Part shown: in pieces, positions 16,296 through 24,246 of the stretch | Position numbering within the stretch: position 1 is the stretch's first letter | How the letters are laid out: each line of letters opens with the position of its first letter | From: Clostridia bacterium | Lineage (GTDB): Bacteria > Bacillota > Clostridia > Oscillospirales > QAMX01 | Assembly (NCBI GenBank): GCA_017414715.1 | Contig: JAFQKV010000028.1 | Location: forward strand, 1-33,726 | Reading direction: 5' to 3' | Length of the DNA stretch: 33,726 nucleotides | Program-made: the position numbers and the translations under genes | Notes under the pieces: generated by a model | What the model was told of the DNA's origin: nothing | Seen by the model: only the letters and a program-made list of their open reading frames with translations | Database searches by the model: none

Positions 16296-17036
16296 ATGCT
16301 GAAGATTGAAAAACTGAGCAAACGGTACGGCGGCAAGCGCGCGCTGACTGAGGTGACGGTGGAGCTGCCCCGGGGTGAGATCGTTGGTCTCTTTGGTGAA
16401 AACGGAGCCGGAAAGACCACCATGATGAAGGCGGTGCTAGGGCTCATACCATTTTCGGGTGCGATCACGCTGGATGGAGAGACTGTCGGACGCCGGAATA
16501 TTGAAAAGTTTTCCTTTGGCACCTGTGAGCATTCCTTTATCCCCAATCTCACGGCCATGGGACACCGGGATTTTTATGCGGAGATGTTTCCCGCCTTCTC
16601 GGAGAAGCGTTTCAATGGGCTGATGGACTTCTTCGAGCTTCCCCGCCATCGCCCGATCCACACCTTTTCTGCCGGTCATAAGAACCAGTTTGAGGTCATC
16701 ATGGCCCTTTCCCAGGGAGCGGATTACATTCTGCTGGATGAGCCCTTTGCAGGCAACGACGTTTTTAACCGCGAGGATTTTTACCGGGTACTGCTGGGCA
16801 TTCTGGAGCCCCGTGAGACGGTGATTCTTTCCACACATCTCATTGAGGAGGTCTCCGATTTTGTAGGCCGGGCGCTGCTTCTGCGCCACGGAAGATTGGT
16901 GGGGGATGCCCGGGTGATGGATCTGGAGGATCGGGGCATGAGCCTGATGGACTACATCAAGGAGACCTATCATTACCGGGCGGACCGCGTCAGCCGCGCC
17001 CTGCGGGAGCTGGGCGGGGAGGAGGATGAGGCATGA
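16296..17036 (+). CDS. ABC transporter ATP-binding protein (YtrB-like)
   Basis: Single ATPase subunit of 246 aa. Walker A is GENGAGKT (34-41) and Walker B is YILLDEP with D148-E149. The switch histidine is in STHLIEEVSDF. The signature is degenerate, FSAGHKNQFE (124-133), in place of LSGGQ, as often seen in ABC-2 exporters of the YtrB/CcmA-like group. The start directly follows the preceding stop and the stop overlaps the next start (ATGA). With the two preceding membrane proteins it forms a plausible complete transporter. Confidence 0.92.
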   Translation: MLKIEKLSKRYGGKRALTEVTVELPRGEIVGLFGENGAGKTTMMKAVLGLIPFSGAITLDGETVGRRNIEKFSFGTCEHSFIPNLTAMGHRDFYAEMFPAFSEKRFNGLMDFFELPRHRPIHTFSAGHKNQFEVIMALSQGADYILLDEPFAGNDVFNREDFYRVLLGILEPRETVILSTHLIEEVSDFVGRALLLRHGRLVGDARVMDLEDRGMSLMDYIKETYHYRADRVSRALRELGGEEDEA

Positions 17037-18403
17037 AAAAGCTGATTTGCTTCTTTCTGTGCCTTGTGCTCGCGGGGGGAACCGCCTGCGGTGTTCTTTC
17101 CGCCGGGATCGGACAGAGCAGGGAGGACGTTGCGGTGGAATGCACGCCTGTATTTGGTGATGCCGCGTATCTCTCCGGTGCGGAGGTGGATTTCAACGTC
17201 ATGTTCGGGAAACATCTTCTCTGGCAGAACCGATGGAGTCCGGAGATGGGAGACCGTGCCGAATCCGGGTTTTCTTTTTCTGTTATCGGACGGCAGCCGG
17301 AGGAGACGGTCTCGTATCAGGGGCTTCGTCTGCACGTGAGCCCGGCGGAGAACCTCGGAGGCTACGCGGGCAAGCGGGAAAACGATCTGGACCGCGCCTA
17401 CCGCGAGATCTTCGACAGCATCAAGCCCGGCGAGAGGAAAACCTTTGAACTTCGCGTTGCCGATTATCTGGACTTCTATCCGCTGGCGGGGCGGCTGCTG
17501 CTGCCGGGACTCACCATGAACTACTTTGATGCTTATAATGAGCAGGAAGTGCAGTTTATAACGAAAATGGAGGAATTTCTCCGGATCCCGGTGCTGCCGG
17601 ATGAGGTGCTGGAGATCGAAGTGGACCGATCCTCCGACGGAGCGACCACCGGTATCGGACACGGAAGCAAGGAAGAGTACGATTCCTATTATATGGAAAC
17701 CGTCGGCTTTGTGGCGCAGGATGCCTGCTATTTTACCTTTTCCACGAAAACCGTAAAGGGCAAGATCGTTGACACCTCTCATATCCCCGGCGGTTACGGC
17801 ATCTACCGACTGCCTTATACGATACAGGACGGAAAAACGTCGGTGCGTGCCGAAGACTGCAGCCTGTTCTTCCCGCTGGATCCGACGGATGATATCTATG
17901 AAATGTTCTGCATCGAGGATCGGATCTATCTCGTGGTGACGGAAGGGGAGGAGATCGTCCTTCGTGAACTGGAGCTTTCCACGGGCCGCGAGCTCTCGCG
18001 GCTGGTCATTGCCCGGAACGTGCGGATCTACGATCTGCATCGATTTGACGGCTTCCTTGTGGCGGATACATCCGACGACCGCATGACGGTAGTCACCCTG
18101 GGAGAGATCCCGAGGGTGGAGATTTCGGTGGATTCAAAGCATACGGAGCTTCAGGGATTCAATTTCGGATCCCGGGAGACCATGGCCTGGGACGGGGAAC
18201 GTCTGCTCATTGCCAACACCCTTGCGCTGCAGGAGGATTGGGTCAGGGGGACGGGCTTCCGCCTTGTGGTCTACGATGCCGGGGGACTTCGGTATGCCGG
18301 CATCTGGCAGTCGAGCCTTTTGAGCCCCGGAGACGGTGGCGACTGGGCCAAAATGTGCCGTCCAGATGAATACGGAACCGCCCTTTTGGTGCGGTGGAGA
18401 TAA
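17033..18403 (+). CDS. Secreted or membrane-anchored protein of unknown function
   Basis: Protein of 456 aa beginning with an N-terminal signal sequence (MKKLICFFLCLVLAGGTACG). Cys19 sits in a lipobox-like context, but the -3 residue is Gly, so lipoprotein processing is uncertain. The rest is hydrophilic and strand-rich. Its C-terminal half has repeated phrases of the kind LSTGRELSRLVI, DGFLVADTSDDRMTV and WDGERLLIANT, suggesting beta-propeller-like blades; this is an impression, not a proven fold. I recognise no family. Last gene of the GntR-ABC operon, coupled by ATGA to the ATPase gene. It may be an extracellular sensor or accessory subunit of that transporter. Confidence 0.75.
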   Translation: MKKLICFFLCLVLAGGTACGVLSAGIGQSREDVAVECTPVFGDAAYLSGAEVDFNVMFGKHLLWQNRWSPEMGDRAESGFSFSVIGRQPEETVSYQGLRLHVSPAENLGGYAGKRENDLDRAYREIFDSIKPGERKTFELRVADYLDFYPLAGRLLLPGLTMNYFDAYNEQEVQFITKMEEFLRIPVLPDEVLEIEVDRSSDGATTGIGHGSKEEYDSYYMETVGFVAQDACYFTFSTKTVKGKIVDTSHIPGGYGIYRLPYTIQDGKTSVRAEDCSLFFPLDPTDDIYEMFCIEDRIYLVVTEGEEIVLRELELSTGRELSRLVIARNVRIYDLHRFDGFLVADTSDDRMTVVTLGEIPRVEISVDSKHTELQGFNFGSRETMAWDGERLLIANTLALQEDWVRGTGFRLVVYDAGGLRYAGIWQSSLLSPGDGGDWAKMCRPDEYGTALLVRWR

Positions 18404-18434
18404 AAAGAGAGCCTCTGCAAGCAGCAGAGGCTCT
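18402..18434. terminator. Convergent terminator between the ABC operon and the glycosyltransferase
   Basis: An 11-bp perfect stem AGAGCCTCTGC/GCAGAGGCTCT (18408-18434) has the loop AAGCA. Five A on its left give a T-run for minus-strand transcripts, so it is a good terminator for the glycosyltransferase operon. For the plus strand the T-run is weak (TTACTGTATGTTT). Confidence 0.75.
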
Positions 18435-18445
18435 TACTGTATGTT

Positions 18446-19636
18446 TCATTCAACTTCCTCGGGCATCTTTGCCGTGAGAATGTTCTTTTCTGCAAGGCGG
18501 GCGCGGATATCGCGGACGCGGCCGTCCCAGGAGCAGGTGCGGGCCCGGGCGAGTTGGGCGGCGATCTGTGCCTCGGTGCGGGGCTGCAGGGCGGCCTCAC
18601 AGCCGGCAAGAAAGTCACGGGCATCCTTGGCAACGTAGGAAACATCGGCAAACTCCGCCACCTGGGCGGGGTTGCGGGTGGAAACGATGGGCTTGCCGGT
18701 GGCAAGATATTCGTAGAACTTCAGGGGGCTGACGTCGGCGGTGAGGGCGGAATCGGCAAAGGGATTCAGGCAGACATCAAAGCGGGAAATGTAGGCGGGC
18801 AGCTCCTTCTGGGGCTTCGGGCCCAGCCAGCGGGTGTTTTTACGCTCCGGGATGGTGATGTCCGGTCCCTTGGGACCGACGAGCACGACGGTGGCTTCCG
18901 GGTGCGCATCGGCAAGGGCGGCGATGAGTCCGAGATCCACCCAGCCGCGGATGTGCCCCACAAAGCCGAAGACGGGGCCGGTGATGTCCGCAAGCTCTGC
19001 CGGGGGATCCTGCGGATCCATGGCGCGGCCGAAGAGCTCACAGTCGACACCGTTGGGGATGAAGTGAGCAAAGTCGCTGAACTGCGACAGGCGTTCATGC
19101 AGTCCCCTGGCGGTGGAAAAGACGGCATCACAGCGGCGGCAGAGGTCCTCTTCCATGCGGTCCACAAGCTTCGGGGACAGATGGCCGGAGTAGGCACTGT
19201 GGCGGTCGACGCAGTCGTAGACCAGGGCATCCTTGCTGATATATTTCACCACATCGGCATACATGGGGGAATAGGTCCAAACCACGGGGGAGGAGAAGCT
19301 TTCGGTAAGGCAGATCTTACGCAGCCAGGGTAGGATGAGCATCTGCATGTTGAAGCGGTTGATCTCCCGCATTTTATAATAGAAGGGCAGGATGGGCGGC
19401 AGATGCCAGACGGTGATGTTGGGGAAGCCCTCGGGATGGTAGCAGGAAAGGCGTTCCCAGTGCATCTCCCTGTCCTTTAAGGGGGCGATGAGGGTGACGG
19501 GGGGATTGACGTAGGCGATGCGGCAGTCGGGAAGGCGGGTCATGACCTGCTGCTTGCGGGTGAAGGGGTGCTCGAAAGGCGTGGTGGCAAGACAGAGGAT
19601 CTGATTTCCCTTATCGAGGATGGGGCTGTGGCTCAT
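18446..19636 (-). CDS. Glycosyltransferase (GT-B fold, family 1/4 type)
   Basis: Sugar transferase of 396 aa acting in surface polysaccharide synthesis. The N-terminal half opens with ILCLATTPFEHPFTRKQQVM and LPDCRIAYVNPPV. The C-terminal nucleotide-sugar domain shows VFGFVGHIRGWVDLGLIAAL, ATVVLVGPKG, NTRWLGPKPQKELPAYI and the donor-binding SPLKFYEYLATGKPIVS with its conserved Glu. It resembles teichuronic-acid-type (TuaH-like) enzymes; donor and acceptor are unknown. I placed the start at ATG 19636, behind AAAGGAGG. The frame stays open to 19996, but that part overlaps the flippase gene and is not protein-like. The start overlaps the flippase stop (ATGA). Confidence 0.87.
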   Translation of the reverse strand: MSHSPILDKGNQILCLATTPFEHPFTRKQQVMTRLPDCRIAYVNPPVTLIAPLKDREMHWERLSCYHPEGFPNITVWHLPPILPFYYKMREINRFNMQMLILPWLRKICLTESFSSPVVWTYSPMYADVVKYISKDALVYDCVDRHSAYSGHLSPKLVDRMEEDLCRRCDAVFSTARGLHERLSQFSDFAHFIPNGVDCELFGRAMDPQDPPAELADITGPVFGFVGHIRGWVDLGLIAALADAHPEATVVLVGPKGPDITIPERKNTRWLGPKPQKELPAYISRFDVCLNPFADSALTADVSPLKFYEYLATGKPIVSTRNPAQVAEFADVSYVAKDARDFLAGCEAALQPRTEAQIAAQLARARTCSWDGRVRDIRARLAEKNILTAKMPEEVE

Positions 19637-21111
19637 GCGGATATCCTCCTTTGGATGAACGATTTGATGGCGGAGAGCTCCTCCCGGATCTCGCCGGAGA
19701 GAGCCAGAACGGCGATATACACGACCCCGCCGGCGGCGACGGAAAGGGCAAGGCGAAGAAGCCCGGGAAGGGGAAGCAGGGAAACGCCGAAGGCGGCGGC
19801 GGCACAGAGGGCACCGGCAAGCAGAATACGGAAGAGGTTCTTTGCCGGCATCAGCAGCCGCAGCACCGGGCGGGAACGGAAATAGGAAAGCAGGAAATAG
19901 AGAAGATAGGATAAAAACAGCACGATGGCGGCGCTCATAAAGCCGATGCGGGGGATGAGGATGATGTTCAAAACAATATTGAACACGGCGCAGCACAGGC
20001 TGTTTGTCAGAATGGGGCGGGTGTTGCCTCGAAGCTCCCAGCCCTTGTTGGCATATTCCGTCAGACCGGAGAGCAGCATGGCAAAGGCCACGATGCCGAC
20101 AGCGGCGGCCCCCGCCTCGTATTCCTCGCCCTGCAGGATGAAGCCGGAGAGATCCCTTGCTACGGCGGTGAGACCGAAGGCGGCGGGGATGCCGACAAGA
20201 AGAAAGTTGCGCATGCCGCCGGTGATGCTTTTCTGCGCGGCGGAGGCGCCATCCTTGCGCCAGGCCTCCAGAATGGAGGGGTATGCCGCGCGCATCAATG
20301 AAACGGAGAGCATGGTGAAGACGGTGGTGGCCAGGGTGGCGTTATTGCTGTAGATGGCGAGGGCACCGGGGCCCGCATAGGCATCCGAAAGCAGGAAGCG
20401 GTAGGCCATATTGAGCATTGCCACGGAAAAAGAAACGCCGATCAGGGGATAGCCATAGGTGAAAAAAGTGCGGAAGAGCTTTCCGGAGAAGGCATTGGGG
20501 GAAAGATCGGAAAAAAGTCCGCAGATGACAGCCGCAACAAAGGCGACGGCAAGATCGGTTACCGCATAGGCCGCCATGGCGGCGGCGGGGGTGGAAGCGG
20601 GAAAAATACCCGGCTGTGCAAGGAGAAAAAGCAGGATGAGCTTGCCGGCGGCATCCGCCACGGAAAGAATGGCGTAGGCAAGGGCACGCATGGTCTGCAC
20701 AAGCAGGATGGAGAAGATCTGGAAGGCTCCATAGCCGAAAAGCATGGCAAAATTGAGAAGGTAGAAGCTGTCCTTCGCGATAAAGCTCATGCTGCCGCAG
20801 AGGACAAGTCCCAGAGCGGAGAGGGCAAGGAAGGGGACAAGCAGAGTGGTAAAGAAGGTCTTTTTTGCGGCACGGTCTCCGGAGAGGAGATATTCGCCGC
20901 AATAACGGCTGGCGGAATTGGCAAGCCAGGCAAAAAGGATGATATATGCAAGGTTCATCGCAGTGGTGGCCTCGATGAACCGACTGTTGACAACGGTATC
21001 GTAGATCCCCGTCAGGCAGGAAAGGGTGACGACGGAGATCAGGCCCTCCGCAACCTTGGCCGGGAGAAAAAGCAGAGTTCGGCGGTTGATGGCCGACTGA
21101 CGTTCATTCAT
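19633..21111 (-). CDS. Polysaccharide flippase, MOP/Wzx-like
   Basis: Integral membrane protein of 492 aa with about 12-14 hydrophobic helices and few charged stretches, of the oligosaccharidyl-lipid/polysaccharide exporter type. It begins MNERQSAINRRTLLFLPAKV, followed by repeated helix pairs, and ends in an amphipathic tail (EIREELSAIKSFIQRR). It would move lipid-linked glycans across the membrane. It is paired with the glycosyltransferase downstream (4-nt overlap) and coupled upstream to tcdA (ATGA). A complete capsule cluster is not present, so the two may modify or export a single surface glycan. Confidence 0.87.
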   Translation of the reverse strand: MNERQSAINRRTLLFLPAKVAEGLISVVTLSCLTGIYDTVVNSRFIEATTAMNLAYIILFAWLANSASRYCGEYLLSGDRAAKKTFFTTLLVPFLALSALGLVLCGSMSFIAKDSFYLLNFAMLFGYGAFQIFSILLVQTMRALAYAILSVADAAGKLILLFLLAQPGIFPASTPAAAMAAYAVTDLAVAFVAAVICGLFSDLSPNAFSGKLFRTFFTYGYPLIGVSFSVAMLNMAYRFLLSDAYAGPGALAIYSNNATLATTVFTMLSVSLMRAAYPSILEAWRKDGASAAQKSITGGMRNFLLVGIPAAFGLTAVARDLSGFILQGEEYEAGAAAVGIVAFAMLLSGLTEYANKGWELRGNTRPILTNSLCCAVFNIVLNIILIPRIGFMSAAIVLFLSYLLYFLLSYFRSRPVLRLLMPAKNLFRILLAGALCAAAAFGVSLLPLPGLLRLALSVAAGGVVYIAVLALSGEIREELSAIKSFIQRRISA

Positions 21112-21824
21112 ATTTCGTCTCCTTGTGCGCCGATGAGGGCATCGATGCAGGCACCGGCCATTATAAGGCCTGCGGCGGAGGGAACCCAGGCGCAGCTTGC
21201 GGGTGGAAGCCGTCCGCCGTCGCTGCCGGCGGTGTGGGCGGCGTGGGGAAGCTCATGGCTTGCCACCACCGGAGTGCGCTCACATCCGGTGCCGCGCAGC
21301 TCCCGGCGCATGACCCGGGCGAGGGGACAGCCGGAGGTCTTGTCCAGAGTGGATATGTACAGGGCAGAAGGATCGGTCTTGTTGCCGGTGCCCATGGCGG
21401 AGAGGATCGGGATGCACCGCGCGTGGGCGGTGCGGATGAGATCGAGTTTATGCGTGACGGAATCGATGCAGTCGAGGATATAATCGGGGGTCGGGGTGAG
21501 GATGATATCCCGCGTTTGTGCCGTATAGGAAATGGGATGCAGGTACAGCCGCACCGCGGGATGGATATCCGCAAAGCGGGCGGCGGCGGCATCGGTCTTA
21601 TAGCTGCCGAGGGTGGAGCGCAGGGCAAAGAGCTGGCGGTTCAAGTTGGATTCCTCAACCCGGTCGGAGTCCACCAGCGTCAGAGTGCCGACACCGGCCC
21701 GGCAAAGGGCTTCCGCCGCAAAGGAGCCGACACCGCCGAGACCGACGACGCAGACATGAGACCTGGAAAGACGCTCGATCGCCGCATCCCCAAGCAGGGC
21801 GGCGGTGCGGTCGGTAAATGCCAT
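21108..21824 (-). CDS. tcdA: tRNA threonylcarbamoyladenosine dehydratase TcdA
   Basis: E1-like enzyme that, with ATP, cyclises the t6A37 side chain of ANN-decoding tRNAs to ct6A. The protein has 238 aa, with a ThiF/MoeB/HesA fold. The nucleotide motif GLGGVGSFAAEAL is at 28-40, then VDSDRVEESNLNRQ (about 51-64) with the catalytic Arg and acidic residues, then DCIDSVTHKLDLI and AMGTGNKTDPSAL. The lack of MoeB-type zinc-binding CxxC pairs and the length favour TcdA over ThiF or MoeB. AAAGGA lies about 10 nt before ATG 21824. It sits only some 20 nt after the 3' end of the 6S-like RNA and overlaps the flippase gene by 4 nt. Confidence 0.9.
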   Translation of the reverse strand: MAFTDRTAALLGDAAIERLSRSHVCVVGLGGVGSFAAEALCRAGVGTLTLVDSDRVEESNLNRQLFALRSTLGSYKTDAAAARFADIHPAVRLYLHPISYTAQTRDIILTPTPDYILDCIDSVTHKLDLIRTAHARCIPILSAMGTGNKTDPSALYISTLDKTSGCPLARVMRRELRGTGCERTPVVASHELPHAAHTAGSDGGRLPPASCAWVPSAAGLIMAGACIDALIGAQGDEI

Positions 21825-21844
21825 GGCGGAGGGTTCCTTTCGTT

Positions 21845-22057
21845 AAAAAATAATACACTCCCCGCCGTGACCGTGTGCCGCGGGTTATAACCTACTTGTG
21901 TAGTAGGGTGGGTAAAATCCTCCCTTGTGCTTTACTGCTTCCAACATCCGCCGCAAAGGAGCAGCGGGAGGCCTGCAAACCGCAAAAGGAGCCCGGATTC
22001 CCGTTTTGTTTTTTGTGGGTTAAAAACAAACGGCATCACGCATCATGCAGGGAGTGT
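21845..22057 (-). ncRNA. ssrS: 6S RNA-like (SsrS) regulatory RNA
   Basis: About 210 nt with the layout of 6S RNA. The closing stem is ACACTCCCTGC (22057-22047) paired with GCGGGGAGTGT (21865-21855), 11 bp with one G-U. A second stem follows, CGTGATGCCG with CGGCA and TCACG around a 5-nt bulge. A large, mostly unpaired central bubble holds a small hairpin on its 3' side, CCTACT/AGTAGG with loop ACACA (about 21890-21906), the hallmark of 6S. The apical arm pairs CTCCTTTTGC with GCACAAGGGAG. An A/T-rich ATTATTTTTT tail ends the RNA. 6S RNA mimics an open promoter and sequesters sigma-70 RNA polymerase. I see no promoter directly before the 5' end; it may be processed from a DUF1292 transcript. 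Confidence 0.75.
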
Positions 22058-22079
22058 TCAGGTCAGGTGCGGAAGGGGA

Positions 22080-22376
22080 TCAGTTCTCTTCGGAGGCTTC
22101 CTCTTCCTCAATGTGGCGCATAAAGAGCTCGTAGACGTGTTCAAGCTCGGCATCGTCCTCGATGGAGGCCAGCAGATCCTCGCCGTCCTCACCGGGCTCG
22201 ACCCGGAGGATGACGATCTCGGCCTCGTCGTCCTCCTCCTCGCCCTCGGCGGGAACGGGAAGGAAGGCTACATAGCGGGCATCATCGGTTTCAAGGGTGT
22301 CAAGGATCTCAAACTCCTGCTCAACACCGTCTTCGTCCACGAGGACGACAAAATCGCTTCCGTATTCTTCAGACAT
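22080..22376 (-). CDS. DUF1292 family protein (YrzB-like)
   Basis: Small acidic protein of 98 aa. It begins MSEEYGSDFVVLVDEDGVEQ and continues EFEILDTLETDDARYVAFLP, the usual DUF1292 strand pattern, then an E/D-rich stretch and IVILRVEPGEDGEDLLASI. The function of the family is unknown; in Firmicutes it commonly lies near the yrrK/yrzL and RNA-metabolism genes. I chose ATG 22376 because AAGGAG lies 10 nt upstream. Earlier in-frame ATGs at 22403 and 22385 sit before or too close to this site. Its 3' end is 22 nt from the start of the 6S-like RNA. Confidence 0.85.
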   Translation of the reverse strand: MSEEYGSDFVVLVDEDGVEQEFEILDTLETDDARYVAFLPVPAEGEEEDDEAEIVILRVEPGEDGEDLLASIEDDAELEHVYELFMRHIEEEEASEEN

Positions 22377-22417
22377 GGTATTCATACTCCTTATCCTGTT
22401 CATTTTGGGGTAATTCT

Positions 22418-22446
22418 ATTCTATCACATTGCGGCGGCTGCTGCAA
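22418..22446 (-). promoter_or_regulatory. Promoter for DUF1292 and probably the 6S-like RNA and tcdA
   Basis: Minus-strand -35 box TTGCAG (22446-22441), 17-bp spacer, -10 box TAGAAT (22423-22418). The next clear promoter on this strand is not seen until after the glycosyltransferase, so this one may serve the whole block from DUF1292 leftward. Confidence 0.65.
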
Positions 22447-22470
22447 CCGCAAATACGAAATGCCGCAGAA

Positions 22471-24174
22471 CTATATGGGATAGGTGCGGAAGATGCGCAG
22501 CACCTCGACGGGAGTTCCGGGCATGCGCTCCGTCAGCCCATCCTGCACGCGGCCGGCGTGCTCCCAGGTCCAGATATCGGTGCTTTTGCGCAGCCACTCG
22601 CAGAGGTGGCCGAGATACACCCGTCCCGGACGGAAGGCGGCGACATAGTCACAGAATTCATCATAAAAGGCGGGGTGTACGTGCTCGGCATCACCGCGTC
22701 CAAGCCAGACATTGGCAAACATGATATCCGGCGGAGCGATGTCGGGCATACGGTCCAGCCCGTAATCGCGCACATCGTTTGGCAAAAAGAGGGTCTTTTC
22801 GCCGACGCGGAAGAGATACATCAGGGAGGGGACACCTTTGCCGTTTTGCTCAAAATGCCGTCCCTCGAAAGCCTCAAGCCCGATCCCCGGGAGGGCGAGA
22901 CGGTCGCCGGCGCGCAGCTCATGCAGCCGCTCGGCGGGATAGTGCGTCATTTCCACCATTTTTTTATCCGTAGATGCGGGGACAAAGAGGGCGGCACCGC
23001 AGTCGCGGATGTGGAAAAGCAGCTCCGGGTCGAAATGATCGATGTGCTCATGAGTGATGAAAACGTAGGGGATGTGGGAGAAGAGCTCCTTTAAGGGCTC
23101 CCAGCAGGCGGAACGGACGTTTTTGGAACGGATGGCGGGATCCACAGCGAAGACGGCACCGCCCACCCGGAAGATCATGGCGGTGGAGCCGATCATATAT
23201 ACCCGATCCTCTGTCCGGCCGGGATCGCAAAGCTCGGCGGAAATGCGGCGCAGCTCATCGGGATAGACGGAATCCGCCCAGGCACCGTAGTTATGGCGCA
23301 GATCGTCATATTTGGGGCGTGCGGCGCGCACCGCCCGGCGCAGCTCCCGCACGGAGGCGCGGATGGCATCCCGGAAGGAAAGCTCCGGGAAACGGGGGAA
23401 ATCCAGCTCCAGATTGAAAATGCCTGTATAGCCTGCACCCACAAGCTCGGCAACATAGGCATCCAGCGGAAGAGAACGACCCTCCACGAAGGGCTGGTGG
23501 GTGCCGCGCTCGTTCAGGGCATGAATGTGGGTGTGGATGGCACGGGAGAGGAATTCTTCATCAGGCAGTGCCTCCGGCGTGGTGCCGGTGACGGACATAT
23601 TGCTGTAAAAGTGGCCGAAGTCAAAGCAGGCACCCACACGGGTATCCTCAAGGCCTGCAAGCATACCGAGCACGCCCTCGCAGTTGTCGCCGGGGTCGTA
23701 AACGCCCTTATAGCGGTTGACTTCCAGCGCGATACGGAAGCCGAGGCGCTCGGCATCCTGCGCCCACAGACGGAGTATCTCCGCCGTTTCCCGGGCAAAG
23801 TCTTCGGTGCGGGGCTCGGTTTTGGAGGCGTAGGAATGGACGGTGATGACAAGCTCCTCCTGATGGCCGGGCATGGCCGCAAGGAGGGACAGCAGGGAGG
23901 GATAGACCTCTTCAAAGGGGCCGATTTCGGAAGGAAGGCTTCCGTGAACGGTGAGGCGGAGACCTGCCTTCCAGATCTTCTCCGCGCAACAAAGCGCAAG
24001 CGCCGGATCTGATTTCGGGGAGACGTTGCGCAGCTCGATATGCGTAATGCCAAGTCCCCGCAGATAGCGCAGCAGGGGATCTATGCCGCCGAACTCGTCC
24101 AGCAGCTTCTGCTGGATGGGGTCCTCTGCGGTGCCTGTGAAGATGCGGGGCGGAAGGGAGATTCCAAACATCAT
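22471..24174 (-). CDS. TIM-barrel epimerase/isomerase fused to a metallo-beta-lactamase-fold hydrolase
   Basis: Protein of 567 aa joining two enzymes. Residues about 1-290 are a xylose isomerase-like/AP-endonuclease-2-like TIM barrel (ITHIELRNVSPKSDPALALC, ITVHSYAS, IALEVNRYKG, VGACFDFGHFYSNM, HTHIHALNERGTHQPFVEG, FNLELDFPRFPELSF), with Glu, Asp and His residues placed as metal ligands. Residues about 325-567 are an MBL-fold domain (IGSTAMIFRVGGAVFAVDP, THEHIDHFD = HxHxDH, and LPNDVRDYGLDRM) of the UlaG-like kind. In ascorbate catabolism a lactonase (UlaG) and a 3-epimerase (UlaE) have these folds, so a sugar-acid pathway is suggested, not proven. ATG 24174 follows AAGGAG at 6 nt. The gene has its own promoter and operator-like palindrome. 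Confidence 0.85.
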   Translation of the reverse strand: MMFGISLPPRIFTGTAEDPIQQKLLDEFGGIDPLLRYLRGLGITHIELRNVSPKSDPALALCCAEKIWKAGLRLTVHGSLPSEIGPFEEVYPSLLSLLAAMPGHQEELVITVHSYASKTEPRTEDFARETAEILRLWAQDAERLGFRIALEVNRYKGVYDPGDNCEGVLGMLAGLEDTRVGACFDFGHFYSNMSVTGTTPEALPDEEFLSRAIHTHIHALNERGTHQPFVEGRSLPLDAYVAELVGAGYTGIFNLELDFPRFPELSFRDAIRASVRELRRAVRAARPKYDDLRHNYGAWADSVYPDELRRISAELCDPGRTEDRVYMIGSTAMIFRVGGAVFAVDPAIRSKNVRSACWEPLKELFSHIPYVFITHEHIDHFDPELLFHIRDCGAALFVPASTDKKMVEMTHYPAERLHELRAGDRLALPGIGLEAFEGRHFEQNGKGVPSLMYLFRVGEKTLFLPNDVRDYGLDRMPDIAPPDIMFANVWLGRGDAEHVHPAFYDEFCDYVAAFRPGRVYLGHLCEWLRKSTDIWTWEHAGRVQDGLTERMPGTPVEVLRIFRTYPI

Positions 24175-24201
24175 CAGGGTCTCCTTATTCTATGGATTCT
24201 T

Positions 24202-24230
24202 GCACAAATTCATTATACATGATTTTGTGC
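24202..24230 (-). promoter_or_regulatory. Operator-like 29-bp palindrome over the -10 box
   Basis: On the minus strand GCACAAAATCAT, spacer GTATA, then ATGAATTTGTGC: arms of 12 with 11 matching positions. It encloses the -10 hexamer of the promoter for the TIM-barrel/MBL gene, so a dimeric repressor bound here would block RNA polymerase. The symmetry is of the kind used by LacI-, GntR- or DeoR-type sugar regulators. No such regulator is encoded next to it. Confidence 0.65.
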
Positions 24231-24240
24231 GGCGGTGCAA
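24212..24240 (-). promoter_or_regulatory. Promoter for the TIM-barrel/MBL gene
   Basis: Minus-strand -35 box TTGCAC (24240-24235), 17-bp spacer and perfect -10 box TATAAT (24217-24212). It starts just after the stop of the SNF2 helicase gene (24247), showing that the two genes are separate units. Confidence 0.8.
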
Positions 24241-24246
24241 CGGGTA

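Noticed and set aside
19637..19996. N-terminal extension of the glycosyltransferase
   Set aside because: It overlaps the flippase gene, is rich in Arg/Pro/Ser of shadow type, and a good ribosome binding site lies before ATG 19636.
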